59,482 nucleotides of DNA from Alphaproteobacteria bacterium (GTDB lineage Bacteria > Pseudomonadota > Alphaproteobacteria > SP197). The stretch is taken from positions 1-59,482 of the forward strand of contig SHVY01000015.1 of NCBI GenBank assembly GCA_009694045.1, written 5' to 3'. The position numbers and the translations under genes are program-made. Numbering within the stretch: position 1 is the first letter of the stretch; each line of letters starts with the position of its first letter. Positions 36,696 to 45,692 of the stretch are shown here, piece by piece. The notes under the pieces are model-generated. The model was not told the origin of the DNA, searched no databases, and saw nothing but the letters and a program-made list of their open reading frames with translations.

Positions 36696-37559
36696 ATGCT
36701 GCGGAGGGCGGAGACGCGATTTTTGCTGCTCGGTCTGCCGGGCGTGGCGTTCACCGTGCTGTTTCTGCTCATGCCGATCGTCTCGGTACTGATCTTCAGT
36801 TTCTGGCGGACCGAGAGCTACGAAATCTACGCCGACTGGAACCTGGACAACTACCGCGCCGTTCTCACTAATCCTACGTACCTGACGTTCCTGGGACGCT
36901 CGGCCTATACGGCGCTGATCGTGACGCTGCTTTGCCTGCTCTACGCTTGGCCCGTCGCTTACTTCGTGGCTAAGTACGGTGGGCGCTATCGTTTGCTACT
37001 GGTCTTGGGTTTGGCCGCGCCGTTCTTTACGGGCGCGGTTCTGCGGTTGGCGGCGTTGCAAGCGATCATGGGGCCGATCGGCTTCATCAACATGGTGGTG
37101 ACCTGGTTCGGGCTCGAGCCGATCGGCTTCATCATGTACACGAAATTCGCCACCGGAATCGGGCTCGCCTATCTGTATCTGCCCTTCATGGTGACGGCTA
37201 TCTACCTGTCGCTGCTTAACTTTAACTTCCAGCTGTTGAACGTGGCCAAGGTCAACGGAGCCCGGCCGTGGCGCGCGTTCTGGGCCGTGACCTGGCCGCT
37301 GAATTGGATCGGGACGGTGATCGGCGTAGTCCTGGTGTTCATCCCCTGCATGGCGGAATCGCTCACGCCTCGCTTCCTCGGCGGCCCTGACGGCGCGTTG
37401 TTCGGCACCGTGCTCGGCCAGCAATTCGGCGAAACCGGCACGTGGGCGCAAGGTTCCGCCATGGGAGTGCTGCTGTTCGTCGTCTGCTTCGCCGTGATCG
37501 TCGGCATGGCGCTGACGATCAACCCGCGACGCGCCGGCTTCACCGGAGCGGGACGCTGA
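36696..37559 (+). CDS. potB: Polyamine-type ABC transporter permease (PotB-like)
   Basis: Inner-membrane permease of 287 aa with about six helices (FLLLGLPGVAFTVLFLLMP, LIVTLLCLLYAWPVAYFV, LAYLYLPFMVTAIYLSLL, IGTVIGVVLVFIP). The EAA loop contacting the ATPase is VNGARPWRAFWAVTWPL. The start at ATG 36696 lies 5 bases after the potA stop. Its stop overlaps the next start (TGATG at 37557-37561). Confidence 0.9.
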   Translation: MLRRAETRFLLLGLPGVAFTVLFLLMPIVSVLIFSFWRTESYEIYADWNLDNYRAVLTNPTYLTFLGRSAYTALIVTLLCLLYAWPVAYFVAKYGGRYRLLLVLGLAAPFFTGAVLRLAALQAIMGPIGFINMVVTWFGLEPIGFIMYTKFATGIGLAYLYLPFMVTAIYLSLLNFNFQLLNVAKVNGARPWRAFWAVTWPLNWIGTVIGVVLVFIPCMAESLTPRFLGGPDGALFGTVLGQQFGETGTWAQGSAMGVLLFVVCFAVIVGMALTINPRRAGFTGAGR

Positions 37560-38362
37560 TGCGCAACCGGCTGACACCCATCACGCTCGGGACCATGCTG
37601 GTGGCGCTCTACCTGTTTCTGTTCGCGCCCGTGATCTATCTCGTCTACGCCTCATTCGCGCGCGACACGGTGTGGCCGTTCCCCTGGCACTTCACCGTCG
37701 CGGGCTATGTCGATCTGGCGGGAGCGCGGGCGTACCAGCAGGCGTTGTGGAACAGCGTGGTGCTGGCCTCGGCTGCGGCGTTTCTGGCGATGGCGTTGTC
37801 GGCCATGGGCAGCATCGCCGTGCTGAAGTACCGCCACCGATGGCGCGGGGCCTTCGCCATCATCATCGTCAGCCCGATGTTCGTGGCCGAGCTGCTGATC
37901 GGCATCTCGACCCTGATCTTCAACCGCAAGGTGCTGGGCCTGCCGGGCAACATGGGCTCGGCGATCGTCGCCAACGCGGTGCACGGCATGGCGTTCGGCT
38001 TCCTCATCATGCTGGCGCAACTGGTGCGCTACGACTGGCGATTGGACGACGCGGCGCAGGTGTTCGGCGCGGGCCCCTATCGGACGTTCTGGTACGTGAC
38101 CCTGCCCAACATCTGGCCGGCGATGCTGGGGGCCTTCGTGCTGTCGTTCCTGCTGGCGTTCAACAACCTGGAGATCAGCTTCTACAACTTGGGCGCCATC
38201 CCCACCCTGCCGTCCCTCGCCTGGGGTTCGCTGCGCTACGGCCTGAAGCCCGAACTGTTCGCCCTGGCCGCGCTGGTCAACGGCGTGGTGTTCGCGGCCT
38301 TCGCGGTGATCTACGCCCTCATGCGCACCGGTCTCGTGCGCTTCGGCTATCGCGGTATCTGA
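37559..38362 (+). CDS. potC: Polyamine-type ABC transporter permease (PotC-like)
   Basis: Second inner-membrane permease, 267 aa. Helices include MLVALYLFLFAPVIYLVYA, VVLASAAAFLAMALSAMG, FAIIIVSPMFVAELLIGIS and LVNGVVFAAFAVIYALM; the EAA loop is VFGAGPYRTFWYVTLPNIWP. It pairs with PotB to form the channel. The TGATG overlap with potB and direct abutment with the next gene (TGA then ATG at 38363) show that transport and the two dehydrogenases form one operon. Confidence 0.9.
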   Translation: MRNRLTPITLGTMLVALYLFLFAPVIYLVYASFARDTVWPFPWHFTVAGYVDLAGARAYQQALWNSVVLASAAAFLAMALSAMGSIAVLKYRHRWRGAFAIIIVSPMFVAELLIGISTLIFNRKVLGLPGNMGSAIVANAVHGMAFGFLIMLAQLVRYDWRLDDAAQVFGAGPYRTFWYVTLPNIWPAMLGAFVLSFLLAFNNLEISFYNLGAIPTLPSLAWGSLRYGLKPELFALAALVNGVVFAAFAVIYALMRTGLVRFGYRGI

Positions 38363-39100
38363 ATGAGCTTCACCGGCAAGGTGGCGCTGGTCGCCGGCGC
38401 GGGCGGCGGCATGGGTCTGAACATCGCGAGCGACCTGATCGCCGAGGGCGCCGCCGTTACCATGCTCGACGTAAAGCCGGCACCCGAGATCGCGGGCCGG
38501 CACCTCTACCTCCAGGGCGACGTGACCGACGAGGCCTTCGTCCGGGACGGGGTGGCGAAAACCGTCGCCGCGTTCGGCCGGCTCGACTACCTGGTGAACG
38601 CGACCGGCGTCCTGTGGTTCGACCGCGACAAGTCCCTCGTCGAGATGGACATGGACGTGTGGGACCGGGTGCTGGCGATCAACCTCAAGTCCTTCGCGCT
38701 GACCGCCCGCCACGCCATCCCGGAGATGCGCAAGGCGGGCGGCGGCGCCATGGTGCATATCTCCTCGACCCAGGCGCTGCGCGGCGACGCCAAGGCGCAG
38801 GACGCCTATGGCGCCGCGAAGGGCGCGATCCGGTCGCTCTCCAAATCCATCGCCATCCAGTTCGCCAAGGACCGGATTCGCTCCAACGTGATCCTGCCGG
38901 GCGGGACGCTGTCGCCGATGCAGGCGCGCTGGGAGGGGAAGACCGAGCTGCAGGCGGCGATCGCCGGCCACATCCCCCTGGGGCGCATCGGCACCACCCA
39001 GGACCAGGCGAACGCCGTACTGTTCCTGCTGTCGGACAAGGCCTCCTACATCACCGGGGCCGAGCTGATCGTCGACGGCGGCGTGACGGCGTTGCCGTAG
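38363..39100 (+). CDS. Short-chain dehydrogenase/reductase in the pot operon
   Basis: SDR of 245 aa. NAD(P) site VAGAGGGMGLNIA, VNATGVLWF (NNAG position reads VNATG), catalytic Ser in VHISSTQALRGD, YGAAKGAIRSLS for Tyr-x-x-x-Lys, and ITGAELIVDGGVTALP at the end. It begins at the base after the potC stop and ends at the base before the next gene, so it is part of the operon. It is likely to oxidise or reduce the imported compound or its breakdown product. The substrate is unknown. Confidence 0.88.
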   Translation: MSFTGKVALVAGAGGGMGLNIASDLIAEGAAVTMLDVKPAPEIAGRHLYLQGDVTDEAFVRDGVAKTVAAFGRLDYLVNATGVLWFDRDKSLVEMDMDVWDRVLAINLKSFALTARHAIPEMRKAGGGAMVHISSTQALRGDAKAQDAYGAAKGAIRSLSKSIAIQFAKDRIRSNVILPGGTLSPMQARWEGKTELQAAIAGHIPLGRIGTTQDQANAVLFLLSDKASYITGAELIVDGGVTALP

Positions 39101-40285
39101 ATGACCGACGCCCTGCCGCGCGCGGATTGGAGCTTTCCGACCCGGATTCGGTTCGGGGTGGGGCGGATCGCCGAGTTGCCCGAGGCGTGCCGCGCGCTCG
39201 GCATGACGCGGCCGCTGCTGGTGACCGACCCGGGTCTGGCCAAGCTGCCGATGATCGCGGCGGCGGTCGCGCGCAACGTCGCTGCGCGGTTGCCGACGGC
39301 GCTGTTTTCTGGGCTCCGGCCCAACCCCCTGGCCGAGGACGTGACCCGGGGCGCCGCCGCGTTCAAGGCCGGCGGGCACGACGGGGTGATCGCCTTCGGC
39401 GGTGGCTCCAGCCTGGACACCGGCAAGGCGATCGCATTCATGGCCGTGCAGCGATACGGAATCGAGGAGCTGACGGTCGCGAGCTTCCAGGACTTCCAGG
39501 CGGCGTTGCCGAAGATCGTGACCGCCGGCTTGGCGCCCGTGGTGAGCGTCGCCACCACGTCGGGCACCGGCTCGGAGATCGGCCGGTCGGCGGCGATCAT
39601 CGATCCCGCGACGCGGACCAAGAAGGGGTTGTTCCACGAGCGGATGATGCCCGGCATCTGCATCGCCGATCCGGAGCTGACCGCCGGCCTGTCACCGGCG
39701 CTCACCGCCGCCGTGGGCATGGATGCGCTGTCGCACAGCCTGGAGGCTTACTGCTGCCCGTTCTACCACCCGATCGCCGAGGGTGCCGCGTTGCACGGCA
39801 TGGCGCTGGTCAAGGAGTGGCTGCCCCGGGCCGTGGCCGACGGGCGCGACCTGATGGCGCGGAGCCAGATGATGACCGCGAGCCTGGCCGGCGCCACCGC
39901 GTTCCAGAAGGGCGTGGGCGGGCTGCACGCGCTGAGCCATCCGCTGTCGTCGGTGCACGACGTGCACCACGGTTTTGGCAACGCCGTGCTGATGCCCTAC
40001 ATGCTGGCGTTCAACCGGAAAGCGATCGCCGACAAGCTGACCGCGCTGGCGCGTTACCTGGATTTGCCGCGCCCCTCGCCCAAGGCGGTGATCGACTGGG
40101 TGCTGCGTTTGCGCGAGCAGATCGGGATTCCCCACACGCTGGGGGCGCTCGGGATCACGGCGGAGCACGCGGACGTGCTGGCGCCCATGGCCGCCCTGGA
40201 CATCGTCGCCGGCGAGAACCCGGTGCCGTTCACGGCCAAGGACGCCAGGCGGATCTACGCGCGGGCGCTGGCAGGGAGGGTTTAG
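39101..40285 (+). CDS. Iron-containing alcohol dehydrogenase
   Basis: Type III (iron) alcohol dehydrogenase, 394 aa. NAD region AFGGGSSLDTGKAIA, VATTSGTGSEIGRSA, ADPELTAGLSPALT, and metal ligands in GMDALSHSLEAY (Asp, His) and LHALSHPLSSVHDVHHGFGN (two further His). It follows the SDR without a gap. Such enzymes interconvert an alcohol and an aldehyde; with a polyamine-type importer upstream, an amino-alcohol or aldehyde step is plausible, but this is inference. Confidence 0.92.
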   Translation: MTDALPRADWSFPTRIRFGVGRIAELPEACRALGMTRPLLVTDPGLAKLPMIAAAVARNVAARLPTALFSGLRPNPLAEDVTRGAAAFKAGGHDGVIAFGGGSSLDTGKAIAFMAVQRYGIEELTVASFQDFQAALPKIVTAGLAPVVSVATTSGTGSEIGRSAAIIDPATRTKKGLFHERMMPGICIADPELTAGLSPALTAAVGMDALSHSLEAYCCPFYHPIAEGAALHGMALVKEWLPRAVADGRDLMARSQMMTASLAGATAFQKGVGGLHALSHPLSSVHDVHHGFGNAVLMPYMLAFNRKAIADKLTALARYLDLPRPSPKAVIDWVLRLREQIGIPHTLGALGITAEHADVLAPMAALDIVAGENPVPFTAKDARRIYARALAGRV

Positions 40286-40515
40286 GCAAGGTGTTGGTTC
40301 CGCCGGCATAGGGGCGGGGTGAAGGATTGTGTTGTGGAGAAGATACCAGCACTGATGTTCAGCGACGGCAAAGCCTGCGAGAAGTGGGTTCCGCGGGCGG
40401 GGGAATCCAGATCACGGACCAGCGTCGCGCCCGTCGCTGGCAAGGCAACTCCCAACATGAGCGCCACGCACAGCGCGCCGGCGCCGAACGTGGCGAATCT
40501 TGCGACGAATCCCAT
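40282..40515 (-). CDS. Small secreted protein, possibly truncated
   Basis: ATG 40515 follows a GGAGG at the right spacing. The 77-aa product has a clear signal peptide, MGFVARFATFGAGALCVALM then LGVALPATGA, and a short mature part beginning TLVRDLDSPARG. The VRD.D.PAR start resembles a group of uncharacterised periplasmic proteins that are usually longer, so the C-terminus may be lost. It overlaps the stop of the convergent iron alcohol dehydrogenase by 4 bases. No function can be given. Confidence 0.5.
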   Translation of the reverse strand: MGFVARFATFGAGALCVALMLGVALPATGATLVRDLDSPARGTHFSQALPSLNISAGIFSTTQSFTPPLCRRNQHLA

Positions 40516-40666
40516 GGGGATACCTCCAATGGTTCTTGCGGACAACCCGAATGATCGGGAATCATGCGATTGTGTCGGGCCACTGGCGAACTTCGACGCC
40601 ACGACGTTCGGCGCTGAAAGTCGTTGAACCGTCCGGCCGGCGTGTGGTAGGAAATATCCCATTTCA

Positions 40667-41143
40667 GTGGGATACAGAGAAGGCCGCGCGATCGACTGGG
40701 TGGCGATCGAGCGGGACTATCGCGATCCGACGGTGCCGTATCGGGAGATCCTGGAGCGGCACGGGATCACCAATCATCGATTCTATGCCTATGCCGATCG
40801 GCACGGCTGGCCGCGGCGGAAGCCGCGGGAGTTGCCGCCGCCGCGGCCGGGGTACGAGCTCAGGCGGCTGGCGCAGGCGCTGCGCGCCCGCCTGGTGACG
40901 GCGATGGACGACGGGAGCGTTGCCCCCACCGAGCGCTGCGTCGCCCTGCTGCTGAAGCTGGTTCAGGCGCACGAGAAGATGATGGGGATCGAGCGGGCCA
41001 CGAAGCCTGCGAGGAAGGAGTCGAAACCGGACCCGTTGCCGACCCGCGCGGAACAGGACGAGATCGACCGCGCCAACATCGAACGCTACGTCGAAGCCAG
41101 GATCCAGCAGCGTCTCCGGCAGATGCGGGGTGAGACGGACTGA
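40667..41143 (+). CDS. Hypothetical protein with N-terminal HTH-like region
   Basis: Frame of 158 aa from GTG 40667. Residues 8-50 (IDWVAIERDYRDPTVPYREI, LERHGITNHRFYAYADRHGW) look like a helix-turn-helix of the kind seen in small terminase-like or transposon-linked regulators. The rest is helical and charged (RRLAQALRARLVTAMDDG, ERYVEARIQQRLRQMRG). After the TGA at 41141 the same frame stays open for 28 more codons with a strongly acidic composition (GDLEDEGLEDDAEAGD) to the TGA at 41228. The stop may therefore be a nonsense change in a longer protein. Confidence 0.6.
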   Translation: MGYREGRAIDWVAIERDYRDPTVPYREILERHGITNHRFYAYADRHGWPRRKPRELPPPRPGYELRRLAQALRARLVTAMDDGSVAPTERCVALLLKLVQAHEKMMGIERATKPARKESKPDPLPTRAEQDEIDRANIERYVEARIQQRLRQMRGETD

Positions 41144-41235
41144 AGCGAGGGCGGGGATCTGGAGGACGAGGGCCTGGAGGACGATGCGGAGGCCGGCGAC
41201 GTGGCGGCCGGCGACGATCGACCCGCGTGACGCCC

Positions 41236-41815
41236 CTAAGGCGCCGCGAGGGCGCGGGCGACGAGGGCCTGGGCCGCGGGCGGGAGCGGGAGAGCGAGGG
41301 CGGCGGCGCGGGCGGGTTCGGACATCTTGCGCCAGGTCTTGCGCAGGATGGCGATGACCTTGTCGGGCGCGTGGGCGGCGGCGAAGGAGGCTAGTTCGGA
41401 TTCCAGGAACACCAGGAAGGCGCTGTCCTCCAGCGCCTGGGCCTCGGGGTCGGTCTTCAAGGTTCTCCTTGCGGATGAGCGAACCGACCCGGCCGATGGT
41501 GGCCTCGTCGTAGCCGGCGGCGGCGAGGATTTCGCCGGCGCGGGCGGCGTGGGCGCGGGCGAGTTCGGTGCGCCAGCGCAGGTAGCCGAGCTTGCCTTCG
41601 GGGTAGTCCCGGCGCGGCCGACGCCACCGCTCAATGTGCTGCGCCCGGACGGCGAGGCGTAAGGCTTCCGCCGCCGCTGGATCGAGACGGTCGAGCCAGG
41701 CGCTCATGCGGCGGCCGTAGACCAGTTCGTGGGGGCCTTCGGGGCGGACGTCGGGATCGGCCGCATTGGCCGCGTCGATGGCGGCGATCGCGCGGGCGAA
41801 CCGGTCCGCGCTCAC
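41236..41815 (-). pseudogene. DUF4202 family protein, single-base frameshift
   Basis: From GTG 41815: SADRFARAIAAIDAANAADP, HELVYGRRMSAWLDRL, LAVRAQHIERWRRPR, GKLGYLRWRTELARAHAARA, VGSLIRKENL. This is the start of DUF4202 (HD-like helical). An extra base near 41460 (AACCTTGAAGACC where AACCTGAAGACC is expected) shifts the frame. The other frame continues KTDPEAQALEDSAFLVFLES and VIAILRKTWRKMSEPAR to the TAG at 41236. The GTG overlaps the stop of the VOC gene upstream. Function is unknown for the family. Confidence 0.8.
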
Positions 41816-42258
41816 GGGCGGCGGGCCGGCTCGATCAATTCGAAGACGATGCCGTTCGGGTCGCTGAGGTAGGCGCACCAGCATAGGTCGGCGGGATCGT
41901 CCGGCAGCAACTCGATCGTGCCGGTCATGGTCGCCCCGGCCGCGACCAGACGGGACACCGTGCCCCGGATGTCGGCACAGGTGAAGGCGAAGTGCGACGC
42001 ATGGTCGTCGTTCAGCGCGGCACCCCCCTTGCGCCCGCGCGGGGCCAGGTATTGGACGAATTCGATCTGCTGGCCGTGGCCGGCAATGAAGACGATGACG
42101 GTATCGGCGCCCGGGATTCCCGCCATGCGCCCGAGTTCGGCGCTGCGGTACGCGCGGCGGGAGACCTCCTTGAAGCCGAGTTCCGTCGTCCAGAACGCCA
42201 CCGACGCGTCGAGGTCGGCGACGGTGTAGCAGGTGTGGTCGATGCCGGTGATGGCCAT
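41812..42258 (-). CDS. VOC-family (glyoxalase/dioxygenase superfamily) protein
   Basis: Single VOC protein of 148 aa: TGIDHTCYTVADLDASVAFW with the first metal His, LGFKEVSRRAYRS, VIVFIAGHGQQIEFVQYL (Glu ligand), HASHFAFTCADI (second His) and CAYLSDPNGIVFELIEP (last Glu). The family includes glyoxalase I, epimerases and dioxygenases that use a metal. ATG 42258 starts the protein directly at the family's N-terminal strand. It is coupled to the DUF4202 gene by a GTGA overlap. Confidence 0.88.
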   Translation of the reverse strand: MAITGIDHTCYTVADLDASVAFWTTELGFKEVSRRAYRSAELGRMAGIPGADTVIVFIAGHGQQIEFVQYLAPRGRKGGAALNDDHASHFAFTCADIRGTVSRLVAAGATMTGTIELLPDDPADLCWCAYLSDPNGIVFELIEPARRP

Positions 42259-42373
42259 GGATGGGCGCCTCGCTGCCACGACACGGGAACCAGGAAATCG
42301 CCAGTGTCCCGGCGATTCTGCAATGCGCTCCGCGGATTGCCGCGAGGTCGGGCGCATCGCGGAATCGGGACCC

Positions 42374-42521
42374 TAGAACATGTTCCGTTCGGATGGAACC
42401 TCCCCCTCCCCCTCCCGCAAGGGGAGGGGGGACGCACGGGTCGGCTCGAATCTTCCCCCTCCCCTCGCGGGAGGGGGAGGGGGTCCATCCGACTGATTCA
42501 ATCCGCTTGGAGCGTGCTCTA
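42374..42521. repeat. Double palindromic intergenic repeat with conserved flanks
   Basis: Two G/C-rich hairpins: CCCCTCCC-GCAA-GGGGAGGGG and CCCCCTCCC-CTCGC-GGGAGGGGG. The left flank is TAGAACATGTTCCGTTCGGA and the right is GGAGCGTGCTCTA, both related to the flanks at 6295-6325 and 11080-11180. The whole unit separates the VOC gene from the end of the UbiB-like gene and is the longest copy in the window. Confidence 0.7.
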
Positions 42522-42526
42522 ACGGA

Positions 42527-43870
42527 TCACTCGGGCCCCGCCAACCCCGCGGCCTCGAGGGCGGCCTTCTGGCGGCGGGCGAGTTGGCCTGCGTCGAATC
42601 CCTTGATCAGTTCGTGGAACAGCCGGTGCCAGTTGACCTCGGCCTTGAGGTGCAGGAAGACCGAGCCGAGGCCGATCGCCGCCCGGTCCATGAAGACGAA
42701 TTCACGCGGGACGGTGACGCCGCCGAGTTCACGCAGGCGCGCGTGCACCCGGCTGGCGACGCGGGCGCCGTAAAGGCCCGTATCGGCCTCCTGGATGCGC
42801 CGCGGACGGTCCTCGAGCAGGGGGCCGTAGAGATACTCGGCCCATAGATTCAAGGTATCGATCACCGCGTTCGTCAGGCCGGTGAAGCCCCAGGTCTCGT
42901 AGGCGTGGACGGCGAGAGCGCGGTCGCCCCGCTCGAGCGCCCAATAGAGGTCGATCACCCCCCGGACGAAGGCCGGCCGGAACTTGCGGACGCAGCCGAA
43001 GTCGAGGAGGTTCACGGTCATGTCCGCCGCGACCTTATAGTTGCCGAGGTGCGGATCGCCGTGGATGACGCCGTAGCTGTAGAACGGCACATACCAGGCG
43101 CGGAACATGTTGCGGGCAAGGCGGTTGCGCTGCTCCTGGGTGTCGCCGACGTAGGCGATCAGCGGCCGGCCGCCCATCCAGGTCATGGTGAGCAGGCGCC
43201 TGGTGGAGAGCTCCGGGATCACATGGGGAACGCGGACGTGCTTCTGGCCCCCGAGCATGGCGCCGTAGAGCCGCATGTGCCGGGCCTCCAGGTCGTAGTC
43301 CAGCTCTTCCCGCAGCCGGGCGGCGATTTCGTCGTGGATGCGGCTGGGGTCGACCGCCCGGTCGTAGCGGCGGTAGACGGCGAAGACGATGCGCAGCTGG
43401 GCGAGATCGGCTTCGACCGCCGAGGCCATGTCGGGATACTGCAGCTTGCAGGCGAGCGCCCGGCCGTCGCGGCCCGTGGCTTCGTGCACCTGGCCGAGCG
43501 ACGCGGCGGCGGCGGCCTCGTGGGTGAAGGCGCGGAATCGGCTCTCCCAGCCGGGGCCGAGTTCGGCGATCATCCGGCGCTTCACGAACGGCCAGCCCAT
43601 GGCCGGCGCGTTGGCCTGAAGCTGCGCCAGCTCGATCGCGTATTCGGCAGGCAGGGCATCGGGGATGGTGGCGAGCAACTGCGCCACCTTCATCAAGGGG
43701 CCCTTGAGGCCGCCGAGCGCGAGGCGCAAATCCGCGGCGAAGCGGCCGCGATCGAGGGTGGCGCCGAAGACCCGGCCCGCGCCCAGCCGGGCGGCGAGCC
43801 CGCCGACCGAGGACGAGACCCGGACGTAGCGCCGGACCCGGCCCGCGAGGGTATTGCGTTCGTCGGCCAT
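42527..43870 (-). CDS. ABC1/AarF/UbiB-family atypical kinase
   Basis: Protein of 447 aa from ATG 43870. The KxGQ-like motif is GPLMKVAQLLATIPDALP, followed by ASLGQVHEATGRDGRALACK with the ATP-binding Lys and LQYPDM, YDLEARHMRLYG, GVIHGDPHLGNYKV (catalytic loop) and NLLDFGCVRKF (DFG). UbiB-type proteins support ubiquinone synthesis through ATPase activity. No C-terminal membrane helices are obvious, so it is closer to the soluble ABC1 group. It overlaps the stop of the oligoendopeptidase gene by one base (TGATG). Confidence 0.88.
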   Translation of the reverse strand: MADERNTLAGRVRRYVRVSSSVGGLAARLGAGRVFGATLDRGRFAADLRLALGGLKGPLMKVAQLLATIPDALPAEYAIELAQLQANAPAMGWPFVKRRMIAELGPGWESRFRAFTHEAAAAASLGQVHEATGRDGRALACKLQYPDMASAVEADLAQLRIVFAVYRRYDRAVDPSRIHDEIAARLREELDYDLEARHMRLYGAMLGGQKHVRVPHVIPELSTRRLLTMTWMGGRPLIAYVGDTQEQRNRLARNMFRAWYVPFYSYGVIHGDPHLGNYKVAADMTVNLLDFGCVRKFRPAFVRGVIDLYWALERGDRALAVHAYETWGFTGLTNAVIDTLNLWAEYLYGPLLEDRPRRIQEADTGLYGARVASRVHARLRELGGVTVPREFVFMDRAAIGLGSVFLHLKAEVNWHRLFHELIKGFDAGQLARRQKAALEAAGLAGPE

Positions 43871-45645
43871 CAGGTCTCGTCCAGCTCGTCGATGAAGCGG
43901 GCGATCAGGCCGAGACCCTTGGACCAGAACGCCGGATCGCCGGCATCGAGCCCGAAGGGGGCCAGCAGCTCGCGGTGCCGCAGCGTGCCGCCGGCCCGCA
44001 GCATCCGCAGGTAGCGCTCCTGGAACCCGTCGGCCGCGTCCTCGTACACGGCGTAGAGGGCGTTCACCAGGCAATCGCCGAAGGCATAGGCGTAGACGTA
44101 GAACGGCGTGTGGACGAAGTGCGGGATGTAGGTCCAGTAGACGTGGTAGGCGGCGTCGAAGCGGAGCGCCGGGCCGAGGCTTTCGCCCTGGACGCTCATC
44201 CACAGCTCGCCGATCCGCTCGGCGGTCAACTCGCCGGTGCGGCGCTCGTCGTGCAGCCGACGCTCGAAATCGCAGAACGCGATCTGCCGCACCACCGTGT
44301 TCAGCATGTCCTCGACCTTGCGGGCGAGGAGGACACGTCGGCGGCCGCGATCGCGCTCCCCCGCCAGCAGGCGGCGGAAGGTGAGCTGCTCGCCGAACAC
44401 CGACGCGGTCTCGGCGAGGGTGAGGGGCGTGTCGGCCATCAGGGCCCCCTGCCCCGCCGCCAGCACCTGGTGCACGCCGTGGCCGAGCTCGTGGGCGAGC
44501 GTCATCACGTCATGGGCCCGCCCCTGATAGTTCAGGAGCAGGTAGGGATGGGCGCTCGGCACCGTCGGGTGGGCGAAGGCGCCGCCGGTCTTGCCCGGCT
44601 TCGACCCGGCGTCGATCCAGGGCTTCGCGAAGAACGGCTCGGCCGCGCGGCGGAGTTCCGGGGAGAAGGCGTCGTAGGCGTCGAGCACGGTGGTGACCGC
44701 GGTCGACCAGGGGATGGTGCCCGCGTCCTCGTCCGGCAGGGGCGCGTTGCGATCCCAGTAGTCGAGGCGATCACCGCCGAACCATTTGGCCTTGAGCGCG
44801 TAGTAGCGGTGGGACAGGCGCGGATAGGAGTCGCGGACGGCGGCCATGAGGGCGTCCACCACCGCATCCTCGACCTGGTTGGCGACGTTGCGCGAGGCCA
44901 TCGGGTGCTGGAACCCGCGCCAGCGGTCCTCGATCTCCTTGTCCTTGACGAGCGTGTTCATGATGGTCGCGAACCCGCGCAGGTTCCGGCCGAGCACCCG
45001 GCCGATCTCGTGCGCCGCCTCGCGGCGGACGGCCCCGTCGGGCGAATGGAACAGGTCGAGGGCCTCGGCCTCACCCAACTCCTTGCCGCCGACCGAGAAG
45101 CGCAGCGCCGTCACCGTCTCGTCGAACAGCCGGACCCAGGCGTCGCGCCCCGTCACCGCCTTCTCGTGCAGGAGCTTCTCCAACTCCTCGGAGAGCTGAT
45201 AGGGGCGGAAGGCGCGGACGTCGCGCAGCCAGGGGCGATAGCGCGCCGCCGCCGGATCGGCGAGCTTCGCCTCCAGCACGGCGTCGTCGAGCTTGTTCAT
45301 CTCCAGGGTGAAGAACAGCAGGTTGGTGGTGATGTCGTTCACGGCCTCCTGGGTGGTCTGGTAGAAGCGGCCGACTTCGGCGTCGTCCATGGCGCGGCAG
45401 AAGACCAGGTAGGCGAACGAGCCGATCCGCCCGAGGCGTTCCTGCTGCACCTCGTAGGCGGCGATCGCCGCGCCGAGCTCGGCCCCGGTCATGACCGCGA
45501 GCCGGCCGGCGTGCGCCGCGGCGAAGTCCTTGGCCGCCGTAGCCGCGGCACTCAGGTCCGCGGCCAGCGCCGGAGAGTCGGGAGCCGGATAGAGATCGCC
45601 CAGATCCCAGGTCGGCAGGGTGCCGAGGTTCGTCGCCGTTGCCAT
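43870..45645 (-). CDS. pepF: Oligoendopeptidase F (peptidase M3B)
   Basis: M3-family zinc peptidase, 591 aa. N-terminal LGTLPTWDLGDLYPAPDSP is typical of PepF. The catalytic HExxH is VMTLAHELGHGVHQVLA, with the third ligand Glu in PLTLAETASVFGEQL. The C-terminal YHVYWTYIPHFVHTPFYVYA and AFGDCLVNALYAVY are conserved. It degrades short peptides in the cytoplasm. ATG 45645 has GAAGGAG upstream. It is divergent from the acyl-CoA ligase, only about 47 bases away. Confidence 0.93.
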   Translation of the reverse strand: MATATNLGTLPTWDLGDLYPAPDSPALAADLSAAATAAKDFAAAHAGRLAVMTGAELGAAIAAYEVQQERLGRIGSFAYLVFCRAMDDAEVGRFYQTTQEAVNDITTNLLFFTLEMNKLDDAVLEAKLADPAAARYRPWLRDVRAFRPYQLSEELEKLLHEKAVTGRDAWVRLFDETVTALRFSVGGKELGEAEALDLFHSPDGAVRREAAHEIGRVLGRNLRGFATIMNTLVKDKEIEDRWRGFQHPMASRNVANQVEDAVVDALMAAVRDSYPRLSHRYYALKAKWFGGDRLDYWDRNAPLPDEDAGTIPWSTAVTTVLDAYDAFSPELRRAAEPFFAKPWIDAGSKPGKTGGAFAHPTVPSAHPYLLLNYQGRAHDVMTLAHELGHGVHQVLAAGQGALMADTPLTLAETASVFGEQLTFRRLLAGERDRGRRRVLLARKVEDMLNTVVRQIAFCDFERRLHDERRTGELTAERIGELWMSVQGESLGPALRFDAAYHVYWTYIPHFVHTPFYVYAYAFGDCLVNALYAVYEDAADGFQERYLRMLRAGGTLRHRELLAPFGLDAGDPAFWSKGLGLIARFIDELDET

Positions 45646-45692
45646 CGCGCTTACTCCTTCTCGCCGGCCTCTATGACATAATGCCCGACGGG

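Noticed and set aside
37672..40311. 879-codon plus-strand frame over potC, SDR and iron dehydrogenase
   Set aside because: Arg/Gly/Pro-rich low-similarity translation in the shifted frame of well-supported genes; a high-GC shadow.
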